From: Eggerthella sp. YY7918
GTDB taxonomy: Bacteria; Actinomycetota; Coriobacteriia; Coriobacteriales; Eggerthellaceae
Length of the DNA: 64,000 nt
NCBI RefSeq assembly: GCF_000270285.1
Contig: NC_015738.1
Location: 1,674,001-1,738,000, forward strand
Direction: 5' to 3'
This document shows, piece after piece, positions 6,976 to 15,995 of this stretch. Under the pieces are notes generated by a model. The model was given only the letters and a program-made list of their open reading frames with translations, was not told the DNA's origin and ran no database searches. Every line of letters starts with the position of its first letter. The first letter of the stretch is position 1. The position numbers were made by a program, and so were the translations under genes.

Positions 6976-8694
6976 CTAGATGGTCCACTCCTCCTGGTTG
7001 GTGTGGAGCCACTCGTGCGCAACATGCGAGAGGGGCTTCTCCAGGCAGGTCTTGTAGAGCTTCTGGATGTCCGGGTTGTCATGCGACATCCTCAGGCTGT
7101 CCTCGGCGTCGAGCTTGTCCAGCACGGCGGTGCGCTCCTTGGCGAGCTCCCTGTTGAAGCGGATGGGCTGGCCGCCGCCGCCAACGCAGCCGCCGGGGCA
7201 TGCCATGATCTCGACGAAGTCGTATGCGACCTCGCCGCTCTCTAGGGCGTTAAGCAACTTCTCGGTGTTTCCCAGGCCGCTTGCCACGGCGATCCTCACG
7301 GTCAGGCCGGCGGCGCTGAGCTCCTTCTCCATCCACGGATGTTCCGGCGTTGCGGCCGTGCAGTCGCAGGCCTCGAAACTCGCCGGGGCGCCCTCGAGGA
7401 TGCTGACGGCAGTGCGCAGAGCCGCCTCCATGACGCCGCCGGTGCGGCCAAAGATCGTTGCCGCGCCGGTGGACAGGCCCAGCGGGCTGTCGAAGTCGGT
7501 CTCCTCCAGGGCGGCGCAGTCGACGGAGAACATGCGCAGCATACGGTCGAACTCGCGCACGGTGAGGACGGCGTCGACATCCCGGCCGCCCTCTGTGGAG
7601 AGCTCGGGGACGTCGCACTCGTACTTCTTTGCAACGCAGGGCATGACAGAGACGCAGAAGATCCTCTTCTTCCCGCCTGCCTCGGCTGCCTCCCTGAGGG
7701 TGTTCTTGACAAGCGCGCCCATCATCTGGTGGGGCGACTTCGCGCTGGAGAGCTGTGGGACGATCTCCGGGTGATGCAGCTTGGCGAAGCGCACCCAACC
7801 AGGACAGCAGGAAGTGAACATGGGCCGGGGCTTGTCGCTCTTGACGAACTCGAGGAACTCGCTGCCCTCTTCCATGATGGTGAGGTCGGCGGCGAAGTCC
7901 GTGTCGAAGACCCGGTCGAAGCCCAGCGCCCTGAGCGCGCTCGCCATGCGCCCGGGGGTCGCCTGCTCGCGGCTGAGCTTGACGCCCTCGCCCCAGGCGG
8001 CGCGAACGGCGGGGGCAACCTGGACGACGGTCATGACCTCGGGGTCGAGGAGAGCGTCCAGCACCTTGTCGATGTCGCTGCGGGCGGTGAGGGCACCCGT
8101 GGGGCAGTGAGTGATGCACTGGCCGCACAGGGCGCAGCCCGCCTCGGAGATATCGAGCCCGTCTTTCACCGCGACGCTCGCGCCCGTGCCGGAACCGGAC
8201 GGCTCCCAGACGGCGCAATGCTGGACCTTCTCGCAGAATGCGACGCATCGCATGCACTTGATGCACTTGGAGGAATCCCTGATCAGCGGGAAGTCCTCGT
8301 TCCAGGCACCCTTGGCGGGCATGTCACAGGTGCTTTCCCCCACTGCGAAGTCCGCGGCCAGCTTGCGCAGGGCGCAGGTGTCGACCCTGGCGCAGGAGGT
8401 GCACTCGGAGCGATGGGAGTCGAGCAGCGCCTCCACGTTTGCGCGGCGCATGGCGGCCACCTGCGGGGTGTCCGTCCTCACCTCCATGCCCTCGCGAACG
8501 GGGGTGCTGCAGGCTGCGCAGGGGGCCTCCTCCCCCTCCACCTGGACCAGGCAGACGCGGCACGATCCGATGATGTTGAGGTCCTTCAGCGCGCACAGGG
8601 TGGGGATCTTGATCCCAAGCCCCGCCGCGGCGTCGAGGATGGTGGAGCCCTCGCTGGCGGAGGTCTCTCGTCCGTCAATGCTGAGCTTTACCAT
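6976..8694 (-). CDS. hydA: [FeFe]-hydrogenase catalytic subunit (HydA/HndD type)
   Basis: A 572-residue group A hydrogenase of the M3 domain layout. It has an N-terminal [2Fe-2S] domain (C34, C45, C48, C62), a His-Cys [4Fe-4S] site (H94, C98, C101, C107) and two [4Fe-4S] sites (C144-C154 and C187-C197). The H-cluster motifs are TSCCPGW (294-300), MPCVAKKYE (351-359) and MACPGGC (497-503). All cluster ligands and the proton-transfer Cys297 are present, so it should be active and cytoplasmic. The start overlaps the upstream fusion gene by seven bases, suggesting translational coupling and a stable complex. The hydrogenase would supply reductant from H2, in line with the known stimulation of equol formation by hydrogen. 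Confidence 0.95.
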   Translation of the reverse strand: MVKLSIDGRETSASEGSTILDAAAGLGIKIPTLCALKDLNIIGSCRVCLVQVEGEEAPCAACSTPVREGMEVRTDTPQVAAMRRANVEALLDSHRSECTSCARVDTCALRKLAADFAVGESTCDMPAKGAWNEDFPLIRDSSKCIKCMRCVAFCEKVQHCAVWEPSGSGTGASVAVKDGLDISEAGCALCGQCITHCPTGALTARSDIDKVLDALLDPEVMTVVQVAPAVRAAWGEGVKLSREQATPGRMASALRALGFDRVFDTDFAADLTIMEEGSEFLEFVKSDKPRPMFTSCCPGWVRFAKLHHPEIVPQLSSAKSPHQMMGALVKNTLREAAEAGGKKRIFCVSVMPCVAKKYECDVPELSTEGGRDVDAVLTVREFDRMLRMFSVDCAALEETDFDSPLGLSTGAATIFGRTGGVMEAALRTAVSILEGAPASFEACDCTAATPEHPWMEKELSAAGLTVRIAVASGLGNTEKLLNALESGEVAYDFVEIMACPGGCVGGGGQPIRFNRELAKERTAVLDKLDAEDSLRMSHDNPDIQKLYKTCLEKPLSHVAHEWLHTNQEEWTI

Positions 8695-10526
8695 TGCCCC
8701 AACCCCTTTCCGTTAAGCGCGCCCACGCCGTAGTGGTCGCAGCGTAGGCAGCGGCCGCATTCCTGAGCGGCCTCCTCGGCGCTCATGGGCAGTTCTACGT
8801 AGTCGAAGTCTCCCTTGCGATCGCGAGCCGGGCGCTCGGCGATGTTCACGCGGCCGTAGGCGGTGCGATCGTTGGGCCTTGCCGGCGGAACCTCTGCACC
8901 GCAGTCGAGCTCGTGCTCGAAGCCGAGGTATGTGTCGATGTTGCGAGCGGCGGTCTTGCCGGCTGCGATCGCCATGATGACCGTCTTGGGGCCGGTCTGG
9001 CAGTCGCCGCCGACGAAGACGTTCTCGTGGCCCTTCGAGCGCAGGTAGCCGTCTGCCTCGAAGTAGGTCCTGTCCGCCGGCATGCCGAACTCCTCGAAGG
9101 GGGCGCTCTCGATGGCCTGGCCGACTGCGATCAAGACGATGTCGGCCTCGATGGTCTCCTCGGGCTTTGCCGCTGCGACGGGGGCGGGGCGGCCGCGCTT
9201 GACCGCGCCGATGCGCTGGGGCTGGACCACGAGGGCCCTCGCGTTTCCGCCCGCGTCGGCCTCGATGCGCACGGGAGCCTGCAGGGTGAGCATCTCGACG
9301 CCCTCGGCGATGGCGGCCTCGACCTCCTCGGGGAGCGCCGTCATGTCCTCGAGCCTGCGGCGGTACGCCACGGTGACGCTCTCCGCTCCTGCTCGCACGG
9401 AGGTGCGGGCGCAGTCCATGGCGACATTGCCGCCGCCCACGACCACGACCTTCTTGCCGGAGAAGTCCGGGTACTCGTCGTCGCCGATCTTGCCCAGCAG
9501 GTCGACCGCGGACATGACGCCCGTCGCGTCTGCGCCCTCGATGTCCAGGGTCTTGCCCCCCTGGGCGCCGATGGCAACGTAGACGGCGTCGTACCAGCCG
9601 GCGATCTTGCACATCTCCTCAGCGTCGACCGCATGCTCGTAGTCCACCTGGATGCTGCCGGCGCCGAGAATGGCGCGGATGTCCTCGTCCAGGCGCTCGC
9701 GGGGGAAGCGGTAGGCGGGGATGCCGTAGCGCATCATGCCGCCGAGCTTCTTGCGGGACTCGTAGACCTGGACCTCGTGTCCCATGAGCGCGAGGTAGTA
9801 GGCGCAGGTCATGCCGCTGGGCCCGCCGCCGATGACGGCCACGCGCTTGCCCGTGGGCTCGGCGCACGCGGGGGTGGAGACCTTGTCGGCGCCGACGGTG
9901 TCGACGGCGAACTTCTTGATGCCGCGGATGTTGAGCGGCGCGTCGATCATGGTGCGGCGGCAGTGTGCCTCGCAGGGATGCTCGCAAACCAGGGCGCATG
10001 CAGTGGGGAAGGGATTGTCCTTGCGGATCATCTTGACAGCGCCTGCGCAGTCGCCCTCCTGCACCAGGGAGATGTAGGCGGGGACGTTGACGTGGGCGGG
10101 GCACTCGGTGACGCAGGGCACGGTCTGGCGGGTGCCGGCGTCGCAGGTCGCCTTGGAGATGTGGCACTCGTACTCGTCCGCGAAGGACTCGAGGCCCTTG
10201 AGCACCTGTGCTCCGGCATCGTATCCGACGGCGCAGTCCGCCGTGTCCCTGAGCAGGCGCGCCCTCTTGGCGATCTCTGCCACGTCGGAGCGGTCGGCCT
10301 CGTAGCGGAGTACCTTGTCGAGCAGGGCCTTGATGCGCGGGATGCCCTCGCGGCAGGGCGTGCACTTGCCGCAGGTCTGGGCAGCGCTGGTCTCGAGCAG
10401 GCCCGCCTGCACTGCAATGGGGCACGTGCCGGGAGGCATGGCCTCGACGCGGCGCGCGTAGGCCTCGGAGAGCTCGACGATCTTGGCATCGGCCTTCGAG
10501 CGCTCGTCAATCAGAATCATTGACAT
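8688..10526 (-). CDS. NuoF Fe-S domain fused to GltD/NfnB-type NADPH flavoprotein
   Basis: A 612-residue diaphorase subunit for the hydrogenase. The N-terminal 110 residues keep only the C-terminal [4Fe-4S] domain of NuoF/HydB (CGKCTPCREG near residue 40); the FMN Rossmann and SLBB domains are missing. Then follows a complete GltD-like unit with N-terminal Fe-S cysteines (CVTECPAHV, CEHPCEAHC), an FAD motif (GGGPSG), a nucleotide motif (GGGNVAMDC) followed by AYRRR, which suggests NADPH preference, and a final CGRCLRC. The start is the ATG at 10526, 20 bp after fixX. It probably passes electrons between HydA and NADP(H), possibly with bifurcation; the direction is inference. Confidence 0.85.
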   Translation of the reverse strand: MSMILIDERSKADAKIVELSEAYARRVEAMPPGTCPIAVQAGLLETSAAQTCGKCTPCREGIPRIKALLDKVLRYEADRSDVAEIAKRARLLRDTADCAVGYDAGAQVLKGLESFADEYECHISKATCDAGTRQTVPCVTECPAHVNVPAYISLVQEGDCAGAVKMIRKDNPFPTACALVCEHPCEAHCRRTMIDAPLNIRGIKKFAVDTVGADKVSTPACAEPTGKRVAVIGGGPSGMTCAYYLALMGHEVQVYESRKKLGGMMRYGIPAYRFPRERLDEDIRAILGAGSIQVDYEHAVDAEEMCKIAGWYDAVYVAIGAQGGKTLDIEGADATGVMSAVDLLGKIGDDEYPDFSGKKVVVVGGGNVAMDCARTSVRAGAESVTVAYRRRLEDMTALPEEVEAAIAEGVEMLTLQAPVRIEADAGGNARALVVQPQRIGAVKRGRPAPVAAAKPEETIEADIVLIAVGQAIESAPFEEFGMPADRTYFEADGYLRSKGHENVFVGGDCQTGPKTVIMAIAAGKTAARNIDTYLGFEHELDCGAEVPPARPNDRTAYGRVNIAERPARDRKGDFDYVELPMSAEEAAQECGRCLRCDHYGVGALNGKGLGQW

Positions 10527-10546
10527 GGTGTCGGGCACCTTCCTCT

Positions 10547-10852
10547 CTAGCCGAACCTGTAGACGACACCCATCATGGGCTTGGGGTTCTCCCACTTGGA
10601 CAGGATGCTCCCCTCGCATGCGATGCGGCAGGTGCCGCACTCGAGGCAGCCGGCGTAGTCGAAGGACTTGCGGCCGTCGGGGCCAACCTTGTAGAGGGCG
10701 GCGGGGCACACGCGGACCAGCTTGCCGAACTCGGCGTCGTCGAGCTGGTCGATGTCGTCGTTGCAAAAGCCGATATGGACGTTCTCCTCGTCCACGTTGT
10801 ACTTGTTGGCGGCGATGTACTCGCTCACGTTGACAGTGATGTTCGGGCTCAT
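10547..10852 (-). CDS. fixX: FixX-like ferredoxin
   Basis: A 101-residue ferredoxin of the FixX family. The cluster ligands are CPAALY and CLECGTCRIAC, matching FixX partners of FixC. It overlaps the fixC stop by four bases (ATGA), so the two are translationally coupled. In EtfABCX complexes FixX sits on the quinone-oxidoreductase-like subunit and passes electrons to the acceptor. Here the partner EtfAB genes lie upstream in the same operon, separated by the isoflavone reductase genes. Confidence 0.9.
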   Translation of the reverse strand: MSPNITVNVSEYIAANKYNVDEENVHIGFCNDDIDQLDDAEFGKLVRVCPAALYKVGPDGRKSFDYAGCLECGTCRIACEGSILSKWENPKPMMGVVYRFG

Positions 10853-12162
10853 AGTGACATCAGCGCTCCCTTCACTTCCTTGAGCAGCTTGAAGAGGCCT
10901 CGCTTCTTGATGATGGGCATGAGGCGCTTGCGCAGGGGCTGGGACGGGGTGCCATCCACGACGAACATGGAGTTGAAGATCTCGCTGACCATCTTGGGGT
11001 ACTCGGTGAAGAGGCGATCCCAGCTCTCCATGGTGTGGGGCCAGTCCTTGAAGGTCTCCAGGTCCTTGATGACGAAGGAATCCCTCAATTTTGACTCGTA
11101 GGAGGAAAGGCCCGCCGCCGAGACGTCCTGCCTGTCGATGGCGTCGCATGCCGCCTCTGCCGCGATCTGGCCGGACGCCACCGCCAGGTCCATGCCGCGG
11201 ACGACGTAGCCCAGGTTCATGCAAAGCATGGCCGCGTCGCCTGCCACAAGGGCGCCCGGGTGCACTAGCTTGGGGATCATGTTGTAGCCGCCCTCGGGCA
11301 CCATGTGGCCGGAGTGCTCGACGACCTTGGCGCCGCGGATGATGGGGGCGACGGCAGGGTGGTTCTTGAAGTCCTCAAGGGCCTGGTAGATGGTGGTGTC
11401 AGACTTGCTGAGGTTCTCGATGGTGGCCACGAGGCCCAGGCTGATCGACTCCTTGTTGGTGTAGAGGAAGCCGCCTCCCACGTTTCCGTGGGTGCAGTCG
11501 CCCACGAAGAGCATGGCCGCGCCCTCACCTTCCTTGCACAGGAAGCGAGACTCGATGGTCTCTGCCGGGAGCTGGAAGACCTCCTTGATGCCGACTGCCA
11601 TCTCGTTGGGCTTGGGGCGCCTGGCGCCCAGGCCGCGCTCGGTGAGCAGGCTGTTGCACCCCTCGGCGATGATGGTGACATAGGCGGTGATGTCGTCCTC
11701 GCCGGCGCGGATGCCAATCACGTTGCCGGCCTCGTCCTTGAGCAGCTCCTCGACGGCGATTCCGGGGATGATGTCGCATCCGGCGTCCTCGCAGATGCCC
11801 ATGAGCCACTGGTCGAAGTCGCCTCGCAGGACAGAGTAGCTGTCCTGGCCCTCCATGCCGAGCTCGCGGCTGGTGAAGTCAAGGGTCAGGTTGCTCTCGG
11901 GGTCCATGATAGCGATGCGCTCATGGGTGATCCTGCGCTCGAACGGGATGTCCTCCCAGGCGATCTCGCCGCCTGCGTACTCGTCGATGACACGCCTGAG
12001 CGAGTGCGCGTAGATGCGACCGCCGGTCATGTTCTTGGCGCCGGCGTACTCGCCGCGCTCGACAACGAGGACGCTCTTGCCCCTCTTTGCCGCAACATAA
12101 GCAGCGATGGCGCCCGCGCAGCCGCATCCGACGACAATGATGTCGAAGTCGCGTTCCTCCAT
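10849..12162 (-). CDS. fixC: FixC-type electron transfer flavoprotein:quinone oxidoreductase
   Basis: A 437-residue FAD protein of the FixC/ETF-QO family. The dinucleotide fold is at the N-terminus (VVGCGCAG), followed by a GRIYAHSL segment and a second FAD motif, VAGDAAMLCMNLG. The ATG at 12162 is preceded by GAGGAAC; the upstream open frame has no ribosome-binding site. With FixX, EtfA and EtfB it would form an EtfABCX (FixABCX) system, known to bifurcate NADH electrons to ferredoxin and a quinone-level acceptor. In this operon a likely client is the flavoprotein TDR, which is inference. Confidence 0.9.
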   Translation of the reverse strand: MEERDFDIIVVGCGCAGAIAAYVAAKRGKSVLVVERGEYAGAKNMTGGRIYAHSLRRVIDEYAGGEIAWEDIPFERRITHERIAIMDPESNLTLDFTSRELGMEGQDSYSVLRGDFDQWLMGICEDAGCDIIPGIAVEELLKDEAGNVIGIRAGEDDITAYVTIIAEGCNSLLTERGLGARRPKPNEMAVGIKEVFQLPAETIESRFLCKEGEGAAMLFVGDCTHGNVGGGFLYTNKESISLGLVATIENLSKSDTTIYQALEDFKNHPAVAPIIRGAKVVEHSGHMVPEGGYNMIPKLVHPGALVAGDAAMLCMNLGYVVRGMDLAVASGQIAAEAACDAIDRQDVSAAGLSSYESKLRDSFVIKDLETFKDWPHTMESWDRLFTEYPKMVSEIFNSMFVVDGTPSQPLRKRLMPIIKKRGLFKLLKEVKGALMSL

Positions 12163-12260
12163 CGTTCCTCCAATCAGTAAGACACGCGCTTTGCCGGAAC
12201 AACAATCCATGAGGTCCATATCCTGCATGCGTACCGGCTTCGCATGTTGCCCTCAGTCGA

Positions 12261-12305
12261 CGGGCCGGAGGCGCGGCGCAGCTGCTTGCCCGCTCCTCCG
12301 GCCCG
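12261..12305 (-). other. long intercistronic hairpin, DZR-fixC
   Basis: CGGGCCGGAGG at 12261-12271 and CCTCCGGCCCG at 12295-12305 form a perfect 11-bp stem in the 200-bp gap between the DZR stop-side and fixC. There is no U-tract on the operon strand. It probably stabilises or punctuates the polycistronic RNA. Confidence 0.5.
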
Positions 12306-12363
12306 TTTGGTCAGAAGCGCCTCAAATCAAGGGTGTGGGTCCTTGGCTTCAGCGCCGTGTTGG

Positions 12364-14298
12364 CTACAGGTTGCAGCCAGCGAGGTAGCCCTCGTGGACA
12401 GCGTCCATGACCATGCGGGAGGCCTTGCAGTCGCCGATGCCGATGACCCTGACGTCCTCGCACTTCTCCTCGATCTGGGCGCGGAACTGGTTGAAGGTCG
12501 GGACGAAGCCAGAGGAGATGATTGTCTGGTCGACGTCCAGGGTCTCCAGGCCGCGGGGGCCGGCGAACATGGGCTTGCCGTCCTTGACGGCGACGAGCTG
12601 GGTGGAGGGCTTGATCGTGACTCCCGCCATACCCAGGCGAACCATGTAGGCGATGCCCATGACGCCGGGGACGAAGAACTCCGGGGAGCGGGTGGTGATG
12701 GTGACATCCTTGCCCCGCTCCTCCGCGAGGATCAGCGCGGTCTCGGCGCCCACGATGCCACCGCCGACAACGACGACCCTGTCGGCATCGCTCTTGCAGT
12801 CGTTGTCCAGGAAGTCCATCGCGTACACGACGGAGGGGTCGTCCTGGCCGTCGATGTTGAGGTTGCGCACGGTGGCGCCGCAGGCGACGATGGCGACGTC
12901 GAAGCCGCCGGCTACAACGGTGTCTGCAGTGGCCTCCTCGTAGATGACCTCGATGCCCTCCTTCTTGAGCTGGGTCTCGTAGTAGGTGATGAGGCGGCCG
13001 AGGTCCTCCTTGCTGTCGGAGACGGTAGCCTCCTTCAGAACGCCACCGATCTTGCGCTTCTCGTAGATGGTGACGTCATGGCCGCACTTCTTCGCGGTGA
13101 TGGCAGCCTCGCAGCCAGCGGGGCCTGCGCCGATGATGATGACCTTCTTGGGAACCTCAGCCTGCGGGTAGACGGGTTCGTCGAACTTGTACAGGGCCGC
13201 GTTGACGGCGCACTGGACGACGCCGCCGGAGAGCATGCCGCGGTCATGGCAGCCGACGCCGCAACCGATGCAGGGCCTGATGTCCTCAGGACGCCCCTCA
13301 GCTGCCTTCTTGGCCCACATGGGGTCGGCGAGCGCGGGCTTGCCGATGCCGATGAAGTCGCAGACGCCGTCCTCGAGCAGCTTCTCGCCGATCTCGGGGG
13401 AGTAGATGCCGCCGCACAGCATGGTGGGGATGCTAACAGCGTCCTTGATCATCTTCGCTGCCTCGACGTGGTTGGCGCCGTGCTTGGAGAGCAGGCCGGC
13501 CGCGTTTATGACCTCTGCATGGGAACCCCAGGTGATGTTGATGGCGTCCGCACCGGCTGCCTCGCACATCTTGGCGACCTCGCAGGTCTCCTCGATGGTG
13601 ATGCCGTCCGGTTCGAAGTCGATGCCGGAGAGTCGGATAGCCAGCGGGAGGTTGGGGCACTTCTTCTTGATGTCGCGGATGACCTCGAGCAGGAAGCGGG
13701 CGCGGTTGTGCAGGCTTCCGCCGTACATGTCGTTACGGGTGTTGTTGCGCGGCGAGAGGAAGTTGCTCAGCAGGACGCCGCATGCCGCGTGGACGTCGAC
13801 GATTTCGAAGCCCGCGGTCTGCGCGCGGAGTGCGCAGTCGCCGAAGTAACCGACGAAGTCGTGGATCTCCTCGATGGTGAGCTCGCGGGGAACAGCGCCG
13901 CCGTTCTCGTACCAGGGCTCCCACTGGATGCGGGAAGAGGAGATCAGGTCGTCACCGCGCACGAACGCCGCGTCGCGGCCCGGGTGGACGATCTGCAGGC
14001 CGGGGATGGCCCCGTGCTGCTTGATGGTCTTTGCGAGGACGGACATGGGGCCGATGTAGTTGTCGCTGGCCAGGGACAGTCCGACATGGTGGAACTGGGT
14101 CACGCCGGCGTTGTCCATGAACACGATGCCGGTTCCACCGTCGGCAGCCTCAGCGTACGCCTTGAAGGAGGCCCAGCTGGGAGAGCCGTCCGGGTTGCCC
14201 AGCTCGGTGCCCATCGGCATGCGGATCGCTCGGTTCTCGACCTCTAGGTTGCCGATGTAGCCGCGCTCGAAGGTCTTCGGATAGAACTTGTTCTTCAT
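12364..14298 (-). CDS. dzr: daidzein reductase (DZR), OYE/BaiCD-type flavoenzyme
   Basis: A 644-residue NAD(P)H:flavin oxidoreductase with an FMN-binding Old Yellow Enzyme barrel, a [4Fe-4S] site (CIGCGVGCHDRG) and a C-terminal FAD/NAD(P) domain (GAGPAGCEAA, GGGIVGAETA), the layout of 2,4-dienoyl-CoA reductase and BaiCD. Length and sequence match my memory of the Slackia daidzein reductase, which reduces daidzein to dihydrodaidzein using NADPH. Its neighbours DDR, TDR and the racemase support that assignment over a generic enoate reductase. The start at 14298 follows a GGAG sequence. Confidence 0.9.
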   Translation of the reverse strand: MKNKFYPKTFERGYIGNLEVENRAIRMPMGTELGNPDGSPSWASFKAYAEAADGGTGIVFMDNAGVTQFHHVGLSLASDNYIGPMSVLAKTIKQHGAIPGLQIVHPGRDAAFVRGDDLISSSRIQWEPWYENGGAVPRELTIEEIHDFVGYFGDCALRAQTAGFEIVDVHAACGVLLSNFLSPRNNTRNDMYGGSLHNRARFLLEVIRDIKKKCPNLPLAIRLSGIDFEPDGITIEETCEVAKMCEAAGADAINITWGSHAEVINAAGLLSKHGANHVEAAKMIKDAVSIPTMLCGGIYSPEIGEKLLEDGVCDFIGIGKPALADPMWAKKAAEGRPEDIRPCIGCGVGCHDRGMLSGGVVQCAVNAALYKFDEPVYPQAEVPKKVIIIGAGPAGCEAAITAKKCGHDVTIYEKRKIGGVLKEATVSDSKEDLGRLITYYETQLKKEGIEVIYEEATADTVVAGGFDVAIVACGATVRNLNIDGQDDPSVVYAMDFLDNDCKSDADRVVVVGGGIVGAETALILAEERGKDVTITTRSPEFFVPGVMGIAYMVRLGMAGVTIKPSTQLVAVKDGKPMFAGPRGLETLDVDQTIISSGFVPTFNQFRAQIEEKCEDVRVIGIGDCKASRMVMDAVHEGYLAGCNL

Positions 14299-14328
14299 GA
14301 TTGCTCCAATTCAAGATGGGTCTGCCTT

Positions 14329-14347
14329 CCCCTGAGACAAGCAGGGG
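14329..14347 (-). other. intercistronic hairpin, membrane protein-DZR
   Basis: CCCCTG at 14329-14334 pairs with CAGGGG at 14342-14347 with a seven-base loop, in the 70-bp gap before dzr. Confidence 0.4.
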
Positions 14348-14370
14348 TATTGAGGCACCTTGATAGGTTG

Positions 14371-14871
14371 TTAGTGCTGCTGTGCCTTTTCAGCCTTTGC
14401 GGGATTGAAACCGGAGAGTACAGCCGAAAGCGCCATGAAGGGCTTGACGAGCACGAATACGGCGATGATTGCCGCAATCTCAACAAAGCCAGCCCAGGTT
14501 GCGAAGCCGCCGAGGAACGCACCGATGCCGTCGGGCAGGTTGTTGATGAGCATGTTCCCACAGAGGATGAACATGCCGAAGTATGTGCCCAGGACAATAG
14601 CCTGGATGATCCAAGTGACGAAGCCGTTCGCCTTGAGAGCCCCTGCGATTTTGAGAGCCCAGCCCATCGGGTCGCCGATGCTGCCCACCGTGTAGCCGAT
14701 GACGAAGCTTGAAACCCAGCTTGCGATAACGGCCTCCGGCGTGATGACGTTCATGCCCACCTGCATGCAGACGGCGATGTTGATAGCGAGAGTGATGGTG
14801 ATGCCAATAACGATGTTCATCAAGATATTCATCCACTCACCAAAGCCCTGAGGACCTTTGAACTTGCTCAT
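14371..14871 (-). CDS. equol-cluster integral membrane protein of unknown function
   Basis: A 166-residue protein with four predicted membrane helices (around residues 15-35, 45-65, 85-105 and 120-145). The short termini are polar and the C-terminus is Lys/Ala-rich. The start at 14871 has a strong GGGAGGAA site. I do not recognise a family with confidence; the fold resembles small DUF2798-like or transporter-like proteins. It sits between ddr and dzr inside the isoflavone operon, so uptake of isoflavones, equol export or membrane anchoring of the electron-transfer complex are reasonable guesses, none shown by the sequence. Confidence 0.75.
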   Translation of the reverse strand: MSKFKGPQGFGEWMNILMNIVIGITITLAINIAVCMQVGMNVITPEAVIASWVSSFVIGYTVGSIGDPMGWALKIAGALKANGFVTWIIQAIVLGTYFGMFILCGNMLINNLPDGIGAFLGGFATWAGFVEIAAIIAVFVLVKPFMALSAVLSGFNPAKAEKAQQH

Positions 14872-14989
14872 TTCCTCCCCAATCCTTTCTGTAAATCGCG
14901 TTTCTCCAAGCAAAACCGAGGCCGAGGGGCGCCCTTACATGGAATTGCGCCCCTGCCTTGTTAGCCTCAGTCGTGCGGTCAGGGACCGA

Positions 14990-15850
14990 TTAGACCTCGA
15001 TCTCGCCCTGCATGCCGCCGGTCACAGCGCCGGCGCAGCCGCCGTCGACGGGGATGTTGGCAGCGGTGATCTGGCGGGACTCGTCGGATGCCAGGAACAG
15101 GTAGGCGTAGGCGATGTCCATCGGGTCGACAGCCTGCTGGGTGGTCTGGGCTGCGACCAGGCCGCTTGCCATCTCCTTGGGGATGTTGGACATGGCCTCG
15201 GTCCAGACCAGGCCCGGGGTGACGGAGTTGCAGCGGATGCCGAAGGGGCCGCCCTCAGCGGCGAGCTGGCGGGCCAGGGACAGGCAGGCGCCCTTGCAGG
15301 CAGCGTGGCAGGCCTGAGGGGAGTTGCTGCCCTGGAGGCCGACGGTGGAGGAGGTGATGATGATGGAGGCGCCGTCTGCCTTCTGCAGGTAGGGCCATGC
15401 GCAGTTGCAGACGTTGTAGACGAGGTCGAGCTCGTTCTTGACGCCGTAGTTCCAGATCTCCGGGGTCATCTCGCCGAAGGGGGCCATGCCGGGGTGGGAC
15501 GCGTTGTTGATGACGACGTCGATGCCGCCCATGAGCTCGGCGCACTCCTCAACCCACTTCTTCACGGCGTCGTAGTCAGACAGGTCGACGTCCATGCCGG
15601 CGGCCTGGTAGCCCTTGGCCTTCAGCTCGTCGGCGACGGAGGCTGCCACGCCGGGGGTGCGGCCGGAGCCGCAGACGAAGGCGCCGTGTGCGCACAGCAG
15701 CTCCTGGGTGACCCTGCCGACGCCCTTGGTGGTGCCGGTGAGCAGGATCTTCTTGCCCTTCAGGCGCTGGCCGACGGACTCCTCGGGGGAGATCCACTTG
15801 CCGAACACGGGTGCGCCGGGCATCTTGGGGACTTTGACTTCCTGTGCCAT
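14990..15850 (-). CDS. ddr: dihydrodaidzein reductase (DDR), short-chain dehydrogenase
   Basis: A 286-residue classical SDR. An N-terminal extension of about 35 residues precedes the cofactor motif GTTKGVG. NNAS and the catalytic Ser in ITSSTVG follow. At the usual YxxxK position it reads CHAACKG, so the catalytic Tyr is replaced by His while Lys is kept. It reduces the ketone of dihydrodaidzein to tetrahydrodaidzein with NADPH in characterised equol producers. It matches my memory of the Slackia enzyme and lies directly between tdr and the membrane protein. Confidence 0.9.
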   Translation of the reverse strand: MAQEVKVPKMPGAPVFGKWISPEESVGQRLKGKKILLTGTTKGVGRVTQELLCAHGAFVCGSGRTPGVAASVADELKAKGYQAAGMDVDLSDYDAVKKWVEECAELMGGIDVVINNASHPGMAPFGEMTPEIWNYGVKNELDLVYNVCNCAWPYLQKADGASIIITSSTVGLQGSNSPQACHAACKGACLSLARQLAAEGGPFGIRCNSVTPGLVWTEAMSNIPKEMASGLVAAQTTQQAVDPMDIAYAYLFLASDESRQITAANIPVDGGCAGAVTGGMQGEIEV

Positions 15851-15940
15851 GGTTGGTTCCTTTCCTTGTCTTGGGCCGTCTTCCTTTGCAGCCCATCTTT
15901 GGCTCGCAAAATGCGGGCTCATGTCCTAGTGAGGAGACGA

Positions 15941-15971
15941 TGCAGTGCAGCCTAGTCAGGATTGCACTGCA
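15941..15971 (-). other. intercistronic hairpin, tdr-ddr
   Basis: TGCAGTGCA at 15941-15949 and TGCACTGCA at 15963-15971 form a perfect nine-base stem in the 145-bp gap between tdr and ddr. No terminator U-tract. Confidence 0.5.
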
Positions 15972-15995
15972 GCGCCATGCCATTGAGGCAGGGTG

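Noticed and set aside
12244-14247. 667-codon plus-strand open frame opposite DZR
   Set aside because: Shadow of dzr. The composition (Asp/Val/Gly/Ala runs) is typical of antisense reading in GC-rich genes.
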